A DNA stretch of 64,000 nucleotides, from NCBI GenBank assembly GCA_038329865.1, contig JBBQNK010000023.1, forward strand, positions 1-64,000, in the 5' to 3' direction. The notes beneath the pieces are model-generated. The model ran no database searches and had not been told where the DNA came from. It saw only the letters and a list, made by a program, of their open reading frames with translations. Position 1 is the first letter of the stretch; each line of letters starts with the position of its first letter. Origin of the DNA: JANMES01 sp038329865 (GTDB lineage Bacteria > Planctomycetota > Phycisphaerae > Tepidisphaerales > Tepidisphaeraceae). Both the position numbers and the translations under genes were made by a program. Positions 27,174-36,950 of the stretch are shown piece by piece.

Positions 27174-28577
27174 CTAAGTTCCGATAGCCGTCGACGGTGC
27201 CTTGGCCGCTGTTTTTGGCGGGCCGTACAAAAAGCCAAATGTCACATTGATGATCTGAACGACCATGATCGCAATGTTCGTCGCCAGATCAAAGTAAATG
27301 ACACCGCTGGTGGTAGACATGTCGAACACTCGGCCGAACGTGATTTGAGTGAGGATAACCAAGCTGATGTAGATTCCGGTACACCACCAGTAAATCCACT
27401 TTCGGGCCGCACAGGTCATCCAAATACCGAGCGTGACATATTCGATCGAACTCGTCACGGCAACCCACCCGACCTGGTTACGAAGGTGTGCATACTTGGG
27501 GCCGAGCAATAGAAGCAACACGCCTGGAAACATGAACGCAAAGCTTGAGATTATCAGCCCCACCAGGACTTGCCCCAGAATCACCTGAAAGAACCGCTTC
27601 GGCAGCTCCTCGCGAGAGATGCGGGCGAGATACGGCTCCAGAATGACCGAGTTGAAGACGAGCATGAGCAAGAACAGTTGACTCAGCCGACCAAGCGCGC
27701 TGACTTCAGCGATGTTTTTCGTCTTCCCGAAGACCGTAATCACGGCCACCGTCAGCTGCCCTTGAAACGCCGCGAACACCATTGCCGGAACCAGCGGTGC
27801 GATGTACCGCAGCATTTCGCGGTTGACCTCCGGATCAGCCCGAACCGGCTCTTGAATAAGAGGCCTCGCATATTTTCGATAAAGAAATCCGTATGTAGCA
27901 ATTGCGGTGGCCGATATCCAGGACGCGCTCCAACTCGTGAGGGTATTCGTATAGTACATCACGGCATACGCCGTCTGACGCCAGATACTGGAGGCGATTT
28001 GAGCGCGATAATACGGTTTAATTTGGCGGGCCATGAGTAGCACTGATGCGTACATCACCAGGTTTTGCGCCGCCAGGCCCGCAACAATTCCGATATACAG
28101 CAAAGTCTTGACCTGCCATCCCCATTGCTGATGCCAAACCGCGTAGGGATAAATGAAGCTCGCCACGATCGTCACGAAGATGAAAGACCGTATTCTAAAA
28201 TGCCTTGCAGTTCGGACATATCGACCGACAACGTCGGGTTGATTCGCGCGATGGCCGACTAATGCAACGATGGAGCCGGTGAATCCCAAATCCACCAGCG
28301 AGCCGACTGTCGACTGAAACGCCCATGCCACGCTGTACTGGGCGTAAGTCTCGATCGTCATCCATCTCAGCAACAGGAATCCGACCAGGAAATTTAGAAA
28401 TTGCACGATCGCCTGTCCGGCGAAAAAGTGCGAGATGATGGTCAACCGCCGGCGCCAGACGCCCGGGATTTCGGGGGAGGCGCTGTCAACCGGCAATGGT
28501 ACTTGCGCGTCCGATGGCAAAGGCCCCGGCGGCTTGGGGCCGCTGTCCGGTTCGATTTCATTGAAAATATTTGACAT
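27174..28577 (-). CDS. Wzx-type polysaccharide flippase
   Basis: The 467-residue protein has a proline-rich cytoplasmic head (about 1-45) and then about 12 to 14 membrane helices. The first (FFAGQAIVQFLNFLVGFLLL) and the following WMTIETYAQYS match the polysaccharide transporter (MATE-like Wzx) family, which flips undecaprenyl-linked oligosaccharides to the periplasm. It is the only flippase in the cluster, so it probably serves the Wzy-dependent route with the two polymerase/ligase genes. Confidence 0.85.
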   Translation of the reverse strand: MSNIFNEIEPDSGPKPPGPLPSDAQVPLPVDSASPEIPGVWRRRLTIISHFFAGQAIVQFLNFLVGFLLLRWMTIETYAQYSVAWAFQSTVGSLVDLGFTGSIVALVGHRANQPDVVGRYVRTARHFRIRSFIFVTIVASFIYPYAVWHQQWGWQVKTLLYIGIVAGLAAQNLVMYASVLLMARQIKPYYRAQIASSIWRQTAYAVMYYTNTLTSWSASWISATAIATYGFLYRKYARPLIQEPVRADPEVNREMLRYIAPLVPAMVFAAFQGQLTVAVITVFGKTKNIAEVSALGRLSQLFLLMLVFNSVILEPYLARISREELPKRFFQVILGQVLVGLIISSFAFMFPGVLLLLLGPKYAHLRNQVGWVAVTSSIEYVTLGIWMTCAARKWIYWWCTGIYISLVILTQITFGRVFDMSTTSGVIYFDLATNIAIMVVQIINVTFGFLYGPPKTAAKAPSTAIGT

Positions 28578-28604
28578 GAATTGGATTCGGATAACCGAGC
28601 ATGC

Positions 28605-29756
28605 TCATGCAGCGCCGCGGACGATTTCTCGGACTCCGCTGCCCGCCATCAATCGCTGCGACAGCGTCATCGCCCGGGCGATCGCATGGTCCATGTCAAA
28701 ATACTTGTACTCGCCGAGACGGCCGCAGATCAGCACGTTGCTCAGCCCATCCGCAGCAGCGCGATAGCGATGGTAGAGTTGGCGGTTAGCTTCGTCGGGA
28801 AACGGGTATTCGTATTCGTCGGGCCGATCGGGAGTAAAAGGCGTTTCTGTCGTGATCACCGTCCCGCAGATCTCGCCGGCGACGTGCGGCTGCATCATTT
28901 GCTTCCATTCCAGCGTGCGAATGTGCGACCCGCCCGTGTGCAGCGGCTCGTTCACCTGGCCGGCGGGTTGGTAACGATCCACATCTGGCAGAAACTTCGT
29001 TTCGCGCTTCTGGCCGCGGTAGTGAAGCCGGCCGAGCGAGTAATCGAAGAACGCGTCGATCGGGCCGGTGAAAATCGTCATCGCCGTGGGTTTGAATTGC
29101 TCGCGGTGCGAGAGATAATCGATATTCAGCTCCACCCGCACGCCGTCGAGCATCCGCTGCATCATCACCGCGTATCCTTCGACGGGAATTCCCTGGTGCG
29201 GGTGCTGCGGCATGAGGCGCGGATCGTCATCGAGCCGAACATCAAACCGGCGGCACAATTCCGCCTGCAACTGCGTGGCCGGCACGCCCCACTGCTTTTC
29301 GTTGTATTCCTTGACGAATGTTTCGTAGATCGCCCGCGGCATGAGGGAGAGGGCGGCCTCTTCAAAGTTACGAGGCTTGCCACTGAACTCCGGCCGCCAG
29401 TTTTCGCCGACGGTCCGCTTGATGTAACTCGCCGCGATCGGCCAATTCTCGTAACCGCCGTTAACGCGGGAGAGCAGGCACGCTTCGTAGCGGTAAAACG
29501 TTGCGAAGCGATTCACGAATCGCCAGACGTCATCGCTCTTGGTTCGAAAGTAGTGCGGCCCGTACGTGTGAACGCGAACGCCCGACTCGTGCGTGTGATC
29601 AAACACATTGCCGCCCAAATGCGACCGCCGATCGATCACGAGGACCGACCGCCCGGCATCGGTGAGGGTGCGGGCGAGCACGGCGCCGGTCAGCCCCGAT
29701 CCGACGATCAGAAACTCCGGCGTCCGACGAAATGGCGTGATGGGCGCGAGCCGCAT
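28605..29756 (-). CDS. glf: UDP-galactopyranose mutase
   Basis: The 383-residue flavoprotein has the dinucleotide fold GSGLTGAVLARTL at the N-terminus, HLGGNVFDHTHESGVRVH, TYGPHYFRTKSDDVWRF and late LICGRLGEYKYFDMDHAI, all UGM signatures. It interconverts UDP-Galp and UDP-Galf in the cytoplasm, using reduced FAD. Its presence suggests the exported glycan contains galactofuranose. Length matches the family (about 370-390). Confidence 0.93.
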   Translation of the reverse strand: MRLAPITPFRRTPEFLIVGSGLTGAVLARTLTDAGRSVLVIDRRSHLGGNVFDHTHESGVRVHTYGPHYFRTKSDDVWRFVNRFATFYRYEACLLSRVNGGYENWPIAASYIKRTVGENWRPEFSGKPRNFEEAALSLMPRAIYETFVKEYNEKQWGVPATQLQAELCRRFDVRLDDDPRLMPQHPHQGIPVEGYAVMMQRMLDGVRVELNIDYLSHREQFKPTAMTIFTGPIDAFFDYSLGRLHYRGQKRETKFLPDVDRYQPAGQVNEPLHTGGSHIRTLEWKQMMQPHVAGEICGTVITTETPFTPDRPDEYEYPFPDEANRQLYHRYRAAADGLSNVLICGRLGEYKYFDMDHAIARAMTLSQRLMAGSGVREIVRGAA

Positions 29757-29883
29757 TCGATCATTATCGGACGCCGGCGCGGGGAAAGTTGAGGCGGATT
29801 GCGATCTTTGTTGTCACGTCTCTTCATCGGTTCGTCCCGCTTCAGCGGGACCTGCACGCTGAAGCGAGCCGGACCTATGAAAA

Positions 29884-31062
29884 CTAAATCCGCAGCGCCT
29901 TTTCGTACACCGCTCGCGTCCGCGTTGCCATGACCGACGAATCGAAATTCGCCCGGGCGTAGGCCTGGCATTCGTCCGAAGTCGGAAGACTCCCTGGGGT
30001 CGCAATCGCCGCGCCGAGCGCCTTTTCCAGCGCCTCCGGACCGGCGGCATCACAGATCAAGTTCTGCGACAATCCTCGCACCACTTCGGGCAGCCCGCCC
30101 ACGGGCGTAACGATCACCGGCGTGCCGGCTGCGAGCGACTCGATCGCGATCAGGCCGAACCCTTCCAGCGCCACGGTCGGTACGATCGACATGTCAGCCG
30201 CACGGTACGCCAGCGGCAGGTCGGCGTCGCTCACGTAGCCGAGCAGTTTCACGTGATCCTGCAGGCCGTGGCCGTCGATTGTGCGCTGCAGCTTTTCAGC
30301 GAGCGGGCCCTTGCCGGCGATGTAGACCATTAGATCGGGGTGAGCTTTGACGAGCCGGGCCGTTGCGGCGATCAAATCTTCCAAGCCCATGCGCTGCACG
30401 AGCCGCCGGACCGCGAGCACCGCCGGTCGGTCGGTCGGCCAACCAAGTTTTTCACGCGCTTGCTGCCGTGACATCGGCACGTTGTAGTGATCGCAATTGA
30501 CCCCGCCGGGCACGATGTCGACTCTGGCCGGATCAACACCATACGAATCGCACAGGATGGTTTTGAACGCTTCGGAAAGAACGATCAGCCGATCCGCCCG
30601 GCGATAGACGCGCTTTTCGATCCACGTTTTAAAAGCTGTAGCGAGGCGCCCCGCTCCTTCGCGCGCGCCCTCGGCCGCCCACGGGCCATGGAAATGAAAA
30701 ACGAACGGCCTGTTAATCACGCCCAGCGCCGGCCAGGCGTAGATCGCGAAGTGCGCCGCGACTACATCGATTTTCCTGCTCGCCAGAGTATCGGAGACCG
30801 CCCGGCGGATCGCGCTCCATCGCCGGCGCAACGAAGCGTCAGAACGAACCACCGCCTGCACCGCCCCGCCGGTGTCGCGGGAGCTTCGACCAGTTCCTGT
30901 GATGACGCCAACGCATCCAACACCGACGGCCGGCAAGCTTCGCACGAGCTCATGGTAGACGCGATTCAATCCACCGGCCTGCTCGGGGAACCACCCCATG
31001 CCCAGCTCCAGCACGGCAAAGCCGGCGTTGGGGCGATCGGAGTCGAGCGGTACGGAAGCCAT
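29884..31062 (-). CDS. Family 4 glycosyltransferase
   Basis: The 392-residue GT-B protein has AGGLNRVYHELVRSLP in the N-terminal domain, FHGPWAAEGAR in the middle and LEGFGLIAIESLAAGTPVIV at the donor site (EX7E kept). It starts 28 bp after the stop of the upstream GT4. About 127 bp without a gene separate it from glf; a small palindrome (GTCCCGCTTCAGCGGGAC) lies at about 29837. Confidence 0.88.
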   Translation of the reverse strand: MASVPLDSDRPNAGFAVLELGMGWFPEQAGGLNRVYHELVRSLPAVGVGCVGVITGTGRSSRDTGGAVQAVVRSDASLRRRWSAIRRAVSDTLASRKIDVVAAHFAIYAWPALGVINRPFVFHFHGPWAAEGAREGAGRLATAFKTWIEKRVYRRADRLIVLSEAFKTILCDSYGVDPARVDIVPGGVNCDHYNVPMSRQQAREKLGWPTDRPAVLAVRRLVQRMGLEDLIAATARLVKAHPDLMVYIAGKGPLAEKLQRTIDGHGLQDHVKLLGYVSDADLPLAYRAADMSIVPTVALEGFGLIAIESLAAGTPVIVTPVGGLPEVVRGLSQNLICDAAGPEALEKALGAAIATPGSLPTSDECQAYARANFDSSVMATRTRAVYEKALRI

Positions 31063-31090
31063 GTCGGTGGAAGAAAGATCGGGCGGGTCG

Positions 31091-32317
31091 CTATCGCTTC
31101 ATCGCGGCAGCTTCTTTGAGTAACTCGAGCAAACGGGACGAAATCTTCTCGGGAGCGAATTCTTCGTTGACGGCTTTTCGGGCGGCGGCGGCGAGCGCGG
31201 GGCGGTTTGATTTTACACGCTGGATCATTTCGCGCGTGCAGCGCTCGAACGCGTCCATGTCGCCGGCCTTGAATTTCAAAATGAAATCGCCGCTCAACGG
31301 CTCGGCAGACCCGACTTCGTCTGAGGCAACGATGCACATCCCGCGGCTCGCGGCCTCGCCGACGACGAGTCCGCCCGGCTCGTAGTGGCTGGGCGTAATC
31401 AGCACGTCGGACTTGGCGAACGTGTCGAGCAGTTCCGGGTTGTTGTACGCGCCGGCGTATTTCGCGATCCGCGGATTCAGCTCGGTCAGGTGCTTGCGGT
31501 AGTCGGACCACTGCGTGTGCCCGCCGATGATTTCGATTTCGACCTGGTCGGCTAAATCATCGAGGCGTTTACTCAGTTCGATCGCCATCTCCACGCCTTT
31601 GCGAACGCTGATCCGCCCGGCGAAAACGACTCGAACTTTGCGATTTTCGATCGGCAAATCAACCGCAGGCGGCGCAGGATCGATGGGGTGGTACAGCACG
31701 CGCAGTTGGTTCGCGGGCACGCCGTAGTCGCGTACGATCAGCTCGTTGAATCGCTTGCTCATGCCGATCAACATCGCCGGCAGCTTGGCTTGGCGGCGCT
31801 GTACGTGTGTTCGATACAACAGAAATAATCGTACGATGTAATGACGCAGATTCCCTTCCGACGCCCGGGCGTATGCACTTTCTTTCGCATGCCACTCATA
31901 TTCGCCGGCCGCATGCACGCACGTATAGACGACGATCGGAGGCAGGCGGTCGAGATACTTTTCCAGCCGCAGGAGTTCCATCTGCGAAAACTGTGTGACG
32001 CAGTCGTACGGACGAGCCTCGTGGTGTTCATAGACCAATTCGCACAATTTGCGGTGGCTCTGTGCGCGGGCATAGAAGTTGGTCAGAAAGGAAACGAATC
32101 CTGAACGGCTGTACCAATGGCCGTATTCCCACCAGTGCGGCACGGGGATGAATTTAAGATTCTCGTGCGTGCCGAGTTTCGCGCGGACGTGTTCTTGAGT
32201 TGACAGCGAAAATAAATCGACTTCTATTCCCTGGGCAAGCAAACCCAGGAGAAGCGTGCGGCCCATCGCGGGGACGCCCCCATTGTTGTCCAGAGGACCA
32301 ATCCAGGCAATTCTCAT
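31091..32317 (-). CDS. Family 4 glycosyltransferase
   Basis: The 408-residue GT-B protein has GPLDNNGGVPAMGRTLLLGL at the acceptor side and VVFAGRISVRKGVEMAIEL plus HYEPGGLVVGEAASRGMCI at the donor side. Its ATG overlaps the stop of the next gene upstream (ATGA), so they are translationally coupled. It is one of four adjacent GT4s that probably build the oligosaccharide repeat in turn. Confidence 0.87.
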   Translation of the reverse strand: MRIAWIGPLDNNGGVPAMGRTLLLGLLAQGIEVDLFSLSTQEHVRAKLGTHENLKFIPVPHWWEYGHWYSRSGFVSFLTNFYARAQSHRKLCELVYEHHEARPYDCVTQFSQMELLRLEKYLDRLPPIVVYTCVHAAGEYEWHAKESAYARASEGNLRHYIVRLFLLYRTHVQRRQAKLPAMLIGMSKRFNELIVRDYGVPANQLRVLYHPIDPAPPAVDLPIENRKVRVVFAGRISVRKGVEMAIELSKRLDDLADQVEIEIIGGHTQWSDYRKHLTELNPRIAKYAGAYNNPELLDTFAKSDVLITPSHYEPGGLVVGEAASRGMCIVASDEVGSAEPLSGDFILKFKAGDMDAFERCTREMIQRVKSNRPALAAAARKAVNEEFAPEKISSRLLELLKEAAAMKR

Positions 32318-33471
32318 TGGTTTTTCTCCACACCGGCTTTGGCCGCGCCCTCAATGGTCTGGGCGAATCGGGCGGCTAATATTTTGGTCGTGTACGATTC
32401 AAGTACTTTCTGCTGACCGTTTTGGGCCAAGGACATTCGCAGGGAATTCGACTCGATCAATTGAGCGATCGCCGCGGCCAGCGCGTTTGCATCGCGTTCC
32501 GGAAAGACCAAGCCGCCGCCCAACTCGTTGACGAGTGTCCCGATCTCGCCGGAATTGGAACCAATCACGGACGTGCCGCACGCGAGCGACTCGAGGATGA
32601 CCCGCCCGAATTGCTCTTTCCAGTTCGGCTGCGTTTCGGAGGGAAGCAATGTTACATCGAACGCTGAAAAGTACTTCGGCGCATCGGGATGCGGGATGTA
32701 CCCTCTCAGAGTAACGCGGTCGGACAATGATAATTGGTCGATGAGTCGACGGAGTTCCGTTTCAAACGGGCCAGCCCCGATCAATGCCAACTGCCAGTTC
32801 AAATGCCTGATTTTGGCCAAGGCGTTCAGGAGCGTGGCGAGCCCCTTTTCCGGCACAAAGCGACCCAGAAACCCGAGCAGCACTTGGCCGGGCTCAGCAC
32901 CCAAGTCACTGCGAATCCAGGTGTTGTCATCGTGCCGGTGGTAGACGGATGGGTCCAGGCCAAGCGGCATGAGAGTCGAAGGTCCGAGATAACCCTTGGC
33001 GCGATGGACGGCATCGACACTGGCTGTAATCGGAAAGCTGAACGAACTTTGCCTATACACGAACGATTCGGTCCATCGAAAGGGCGGCGGATATTTCTTG
33101 ACGATGTTCTGGCACGAATAAAAGCCGATTGGGCGTGCAATCGAGCGGCGATTCGCCCAGAAAATTTGCGCCGTGGCGACTGCGTACGGCTCATGGTTGA
33201 CGTAGATCACATCCGGATTGACGTCGGTCAGCAATCGTTTCATCGAGCCGCGGTAGGCATGCAGAATAATATTGCCAGACTTCCACACATCGCGATAGAT
33301 GATCCGCCCGTGAAACCCCGGCCACTGGCTGGCGATGGGCTTACCATACTCGTTGATCCAGTTGCCGGGCACCAGCAGCGTAATCTCCCAGCCGGTGACC
33401 TGCTGCAAATCGGCATAGAACTGCTGATTGATGGCGGTGGCACAGGAATGGCTGACGACGAGGAGATGCAT
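32314..33471 (-). CDS. Family 4 glycosyltransferase
   Basis: The 385-residue GT-B protein has LLVVSHSCATAINQQFY at the N-terminus, GFLGRFVPEKGLATLLNAL and EQFGRVILESLACGTSVIG at the donor site. It begins 10 bp after the upstream GT4 ends and overlaps the next by 4 bp. The donor and acceptor cannot be deduced. Confidence 0.87.
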   Translation of the reverse strand: MHLLVVSHSCATAINQQFYADLQQVTGWEITLLVPGNWINEYGKPIASQWPGFHGRIIYRDVWKSGNIILHAYRGSMKRLLTDVNPDVIYVNHEPYAVATAQIFWANRRSIARPIGFYSCQNIVKKYPPPFRWTESFVYRQSSFSFPITASVDAVHRAKGYLGPSTLMPLGLDPSVYHRHDDNTWIRSDLGAEPGQVLLGFLGRFVPEKGLATLLNALAKIRHLNWQLALIGAGPFETELRRLIDQLSLSDRVTLRGYIPHPDAPKYFSAFDVTLLPSETQPNWKEQFGRVILESLACGTSVIGSNSGEIGTLVNELGGGLVFPERDANALAAAIAQLIESNSLRMSLAQNGQQKVLESYTTKILAARFAQTIEGAAKAGVEKNQ

Positions 33472-33481
33472 CGAAAATTGG

Positions 33482-34591
33482 CTAGGCGGTTATCAATTCG
33501 AAGTAGGCTTTGGCCATCTGATCCCAGCCGTTTTTTTCCGCCACTTCACGTGCGGCAACGCCAGCTCGCGCTCGGTAGGCAGGGTCGTCGAGCAACTTTC
33601 TCACCGCGACAGTGAGTGCTTGAATATCATCGGGGTCGGCAATCACAGAACCGCAGTCGGAGGTCATCAATTCGCCGGCGCCCACCGTGCTGGCGGTGAC
33701 AACCGGCAAGCCGCACGCCATCGCCTCGAGCACGACGAGCCCGAATGTATCGTAGCGCGAAGGAAATATAAACAGATCGGCCGCCCGGAAGACGCGCCCG
33801 GCATCCCGGCGAAATCCGAGGAAGTGCACGCGCTCGGCGAGTCCGAATTTTTCAGCCATCGCCGGATACGGGCTGCCGTCGAGCGCGCCGACGACCGCCA
33901 GGTGCAGTGATGGAAGCTGCTGCATCGCCTTAAGAACCGAGTCGAGGTTCTTGCGATTGGATTTGATATCACCTGCAAAAAGTGCGAGCGGCACACCTTC
34001 CGGCAAGCCTAACTCGCGTCGGTTGACCGGTCCGGGAGCGAACTCCGTCAGATCCACCGCATTAGGAATCAGCCGAATTTTTTCCGCCAGCACCCCTATG
34101 CTTTCGAGCTCTCTCCATGCGAGTTTGGATGGAACAACGATGTGCTTTGCTGCGTTGAATGCTCGCTTTTCCCAGCGGGCATTGAACCGGGTATAGGCAA
34201 ACTGATATGCCGCTCGAAGGCCACGGCCGGTTCGCGCAGGATGCACACTTGAGTGCATCCACGCGCCATGAACGAACTGGCAGAGATTTACATCGTGCTC
34301 GGCGGACATCGTGTACCCATTGCCGATGACGCAATCGGCTTCGCCCCTCATTTTTTCGAGGAGTCGGTCCGTCTGTCTCGCAAAAGCGCGAACATTGTAT
34401 AACCCGAGGTGTGGCAGCCGTGACGTGACCCGGCGCCAGACAGCCCCCAGGCTCTCCAGTTCCGGGTCAGTCCGCGTGGCGATCAAGGTGACCTGATGGC
34501 CCTGTTGCAAGGCGTATCGCACAATTTCAAAGTTGATGCGCCCCTGCCCGTCGCCGCGGATCAGATTGTGAGCGACGACAATCAACTTCAT
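33482..34591 (-). CDS. Family 4 glycosyltransferase
   Basis: The 369-residue GT-B protein has DGQGRINFEIVRYALQQGHQ near the N-terminus, PNAVDLTEFAPGP, and DTFGLVVLEAMACGLPVVTA at the donor site, similar to WaaG-like heptose/glucose transferases. It is the first of four consecutive GT4 genes after the FkbM gene; the 116-bp gap upstream has no clear terminator. Confidence 0.88.
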   Translation of the reverse strand: MKLIVVAHNLIRGDGQGRINFEIVRYALQQGHQVTLIATRTDPELESLGAVWRRVTSRLPHLGLYNVRAFARQTDRLLEKMRGEADCVIGNGYTMSAEHDVNLCQFVHGAWMHSSVHPARTGRGLRAAYQFAYTRFNARWEKRAFNAAKHIVVPSKLAWRELESIGVLAEKIRLIPNAVDLTEFAPGPVNRRELGLPEGVPLALFAGDIKSNRKNLDSVLKAMQQLPSLHLAVVGALDGSPYPAMAEKFGLAERVHFLGFRRDAGRVFRAADLFIFPSRYDTFGLVVLEAMACGLPVVTASTVGAGELMTSDCGSVIADPDDIQALTVAVRKLLDDPAYRARAGVAAREVAEKNGWDQMAKAYFELITA

Positions 34592-34707
34592 GGTTCAACC
34601 CACTTGGCGGAGCAATGGAGAGAGTAGTAAGCGCGCGAAATCCGGCCGAGATGACTTCAAGGCGACCGCGTTGCACAGACGGCAGAACCTAAACGGAAAC
34701 ATCGAAT

Positions 34708-35403
34708 TCAGGAAAAGAGGGTCGGGTTGAATGGAATTGGACGGTGCTCATGTGCAGGCGGTTCAACACGCCGCATTTTGTAACCAATGGGCTCGAGAAT
34801 GGCGAGAACGCCTTTCAATAGTTCCGGAGAATGAACCTCGATCGTCAGCTGCGGATGATATTTCGTCAGCGTATCGATAAGCCCGTTGAGGACATCGACC
34901 TCGCCGCCGTCGACATCAATTTTGACGACGTCCAAACGTTCGACCTGGCGGCTGGCGAGGAGGCGATCTGTCCCCACGGTGGGAGGAGCGCCCGGGGAAT
35001 CGGCGGGCTGATCGTCACGTCCGGCAAATGCGTGAATAATTTCAACCGGTGCCCGCTGTTCTCGCGGATTCAAGTCAAGATTTTCCTGGATTTGCACACC
35101 GCGCGAGCTCGGCTCAAACGCGAACACGCGACCTGACGGACCCGCTAGCTTTGCCATGAGAACAGTGAATACTCCTTCGGCGGCACCGATGTCGATACAG
35201 ACCGCGCCGGGCTTCACCTTTTCCGTCAGCCACGCCTGGAGATCCTGCTCGTAAATACCGCGCCAAATCTGGGTGTCCTCATGAAGGTCGAGCATCAACC
35301 GCCACCCCGCCAAGGCGCCGTTACGTATCGTGTAAGACCGGCGGCCAGATCGAAAAAACAATCGGCGTACAAATGGTTTCAGGCTTTCCGGAACACGCAG
35401 CAT
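34708..35403 (-). CDS. FkbM-family methyltransferase
   Basis: The 231-residue protein has KPGAVCIDIGAAEGVFTVL (SAM loop) at about 70, and LDVVKIDVDGGEVDVLNGL, the FkbM acidic motif. The ATG at 35403 (MLRVPESL) is preceded by AGGG at nine bases; the frame runs to 35439 but would then overlap the upstream gene. It probably methylates a sugar in the same glycan as the FkbM at 25129. Confidence 0.87.
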   Translation of the reverse strand: MLRVPESLKPFVRRLFFRSGRRSYTIRNGALAGWRLMLDLHEDTQIWRGIYEQDLQAWLTEKVKPGAVCIDIGAAEGVFTVLMAKLAGPSGRVFAFEPSSRGVQIQENLDLNPREQRAPVEIIHAFAGRDDQPADSPGAPPTVGTDRLLASRQVERLDVVKIDVDGGEVDVLNGLIDTLTKYHPQLTIEVHSPELLKGVLAILEPIGYKMRRVEPPAHEHRPIPFNPTLFS

Positions 35404-35416
35404 AGAGATTGACCCT

Positions 35417-36925
35417 TTAGACGCTGCCCCAATTGGCACCGCGCGCGTTGATCAACTGGCGACTCATCGCCGCAACTGGAAGATGGAATTGATCACGATC
35501 GCTTTCTTCCCATTCACGATTAAGTTTATCGATCACGCCGACGCAGAACCAAATCAACGCGGCAATCGAATAGTGCCCGCCGTTAAGCCAGTGACCTGCG
35601 CCGCAGACAAATAGGCCGAAGACCGCCATCGCTTCAACTGTGTCACTTCGACGCGCGTATTTGATGAGAACCTGGACCGTACGAAACAACAATGCCAGAT
35701 AGATCAAGCCGCCCACGGGACCTAGTGAGACAAACATGTTGCTCACGTCAAATTCAGTTCCGGCGACGATCGTGTCACGTGTAGCCAGCTTACCGGCTGC
35801 GTTCGTTGTTGCGCCGAGGCCGACACCGGCGGGGTTCACAAACGAAGATAGGATGCCGGTATAGAAAAGCGTAGCGTGGCCCGTAGCTGATGATTCCATT
35901 GGATTCAAAAGCCCCTGAACCTGGTAGCTGACCATTGGGTTGATGGCACTGTCCACGTTTGCGCCTTGCAACCAGATCAACGCTCCGTACAAACTTCCAA
36001 ACACCACAATTCCTGCGAAAACCATTCGCCGAACCGATAATTTTGTTTCGCCGGGACGAACTCGAATCCCCCAGATTGCGACAAATGCCGATAGATTCGC
36101 CAGAAGCGTTTCACGTCCACCCTGCAAAAAGCAACTCAAAAGCAAAAAGGGTGCGAAGATCATGGTGGGCTTGTAACGCTTCAGCGCGGCGCCCGACAGT
36201 AAAATGGCACTGCCAATCGCGCAGTAGAGCGCGTACTCCGGCGGCGAGACAAAGAATGAAAAGGGTCGCGGTCGACCATTGACGTTGACCGCGAGGTTGC
36301 TTTGATTCAAAAGCCATTGATATTGATAGTCGGGAAAATCAATGTAAGCCTGATACATCCCAAAAAGGCCGGCGAGAACGGCGACAGGTACAACCACCCG
36401 AAATAGAATGGTCTTTAAGAATTCTTGCGTTCCATACGCCCAGCCGATCCAATACCATGCGAGAGGAATGAGATAAAACAGACCTCCGGCAAACCCAACT
36501 GCTAAACTGCCCTGGATTGGATTGAAGATTTCCAATCCCATTAATAACATCAAAATAAAAATCCACCAGCCGACCTTCGTCTGAACCCTCGTCCTATCCT
36601 TTAACATACCCGTCAGGAACAACGTGATCGCAACGGCCGGAGCCACCAGCAGCAACACGTCGTATTGGACGGGGCCAATGTAATAAACCATTAAGCGCCT
36701 CACGTCACCCATGATGGCGAGGAACACGAATGCCATGATGATGGCCGGAACAGGAGCAACCAGTGCGACCTGGACGAGCACAAAAGTGAGAATAAGTGCC
36801 AGGATCGTTTGATCAATTTTTGTACTTAGACTCCAGGTAATTGCCCCGCAAAAAATCAGCAATCCCACCAGCATCGCGACTGCGGCCGACTTTCTGGCAT
36901 TCGGAGAAACAGGTTCAATATTCAT
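35417..36925 (-). CDS. O-antigen polymerase/ligase-like membrane protein
   Basis: The 502-residue protein has about 11 membrane helices with a large loop between about residues 330 and 385 and a charged central region (RVRPGETKLSVRR). The layout fits Wzy/WaaL-like proteins: helices, a long periplasmic loop, then two or three helices. QGGRETLLANLSAF is the usual position for the conserved Arg in such proteins. It may polymerise repeat units or ligate the glycan. The window also has a second such gene (40542-43091), so the two could divide the roles. Confidence 0.78.
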   Translation of the reverse strand: MNIEPVSPNARKSAAVAMLVGLLIFCGAITWSLSTKIDQTILALILTFVLVQVALVAPVPAIIMAFVFLAIMGDVRRLMVYYIGPVQYDVLLLVAPAVAITLFLTGMLKDRTRVQTKVGWWIFILMLLMGLEIFNPIQGSLAVGFAGGLFYLIPLAWYWIGWAYGTQEFLKTILFRVVVPVAVLAGLFGMYQAYIDFPDYQYQWLLNQSNLAVNVNGRPRPFSFFVSPPEYALYCAIGSAILLSGAALKRYKPTMIFAPFLLLSCFLQGGRETLLANLSAFVAIWGIRVRPGETKLSVRRMVFAGIVVFGSLYGALIWLQGANVDSAINPMVSYQVQGLLNPMESSATGHATLFYTGILSSFVNPAGVGLGATTNAAGKLATRDTIVAGTEFDVSNMFVSLGPVGGLIYLALLFRTVQVLIKYARRSDTVEAMAVFGLFVCGAGHWLNGGHYSIAALIWFCVGVIDKLNREWEESDRDQFHLPVAAMSRQLINARGANWGSV

Positions 36926-36950
36926 CGTGGACTCACTGTCGTTTTACGTC

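Noticed and set aside
28581..29792. Open frame of 403 codons on the plus strand
   Set aside because: It is antisense to glf, whose motifs are clear on the minus strand.
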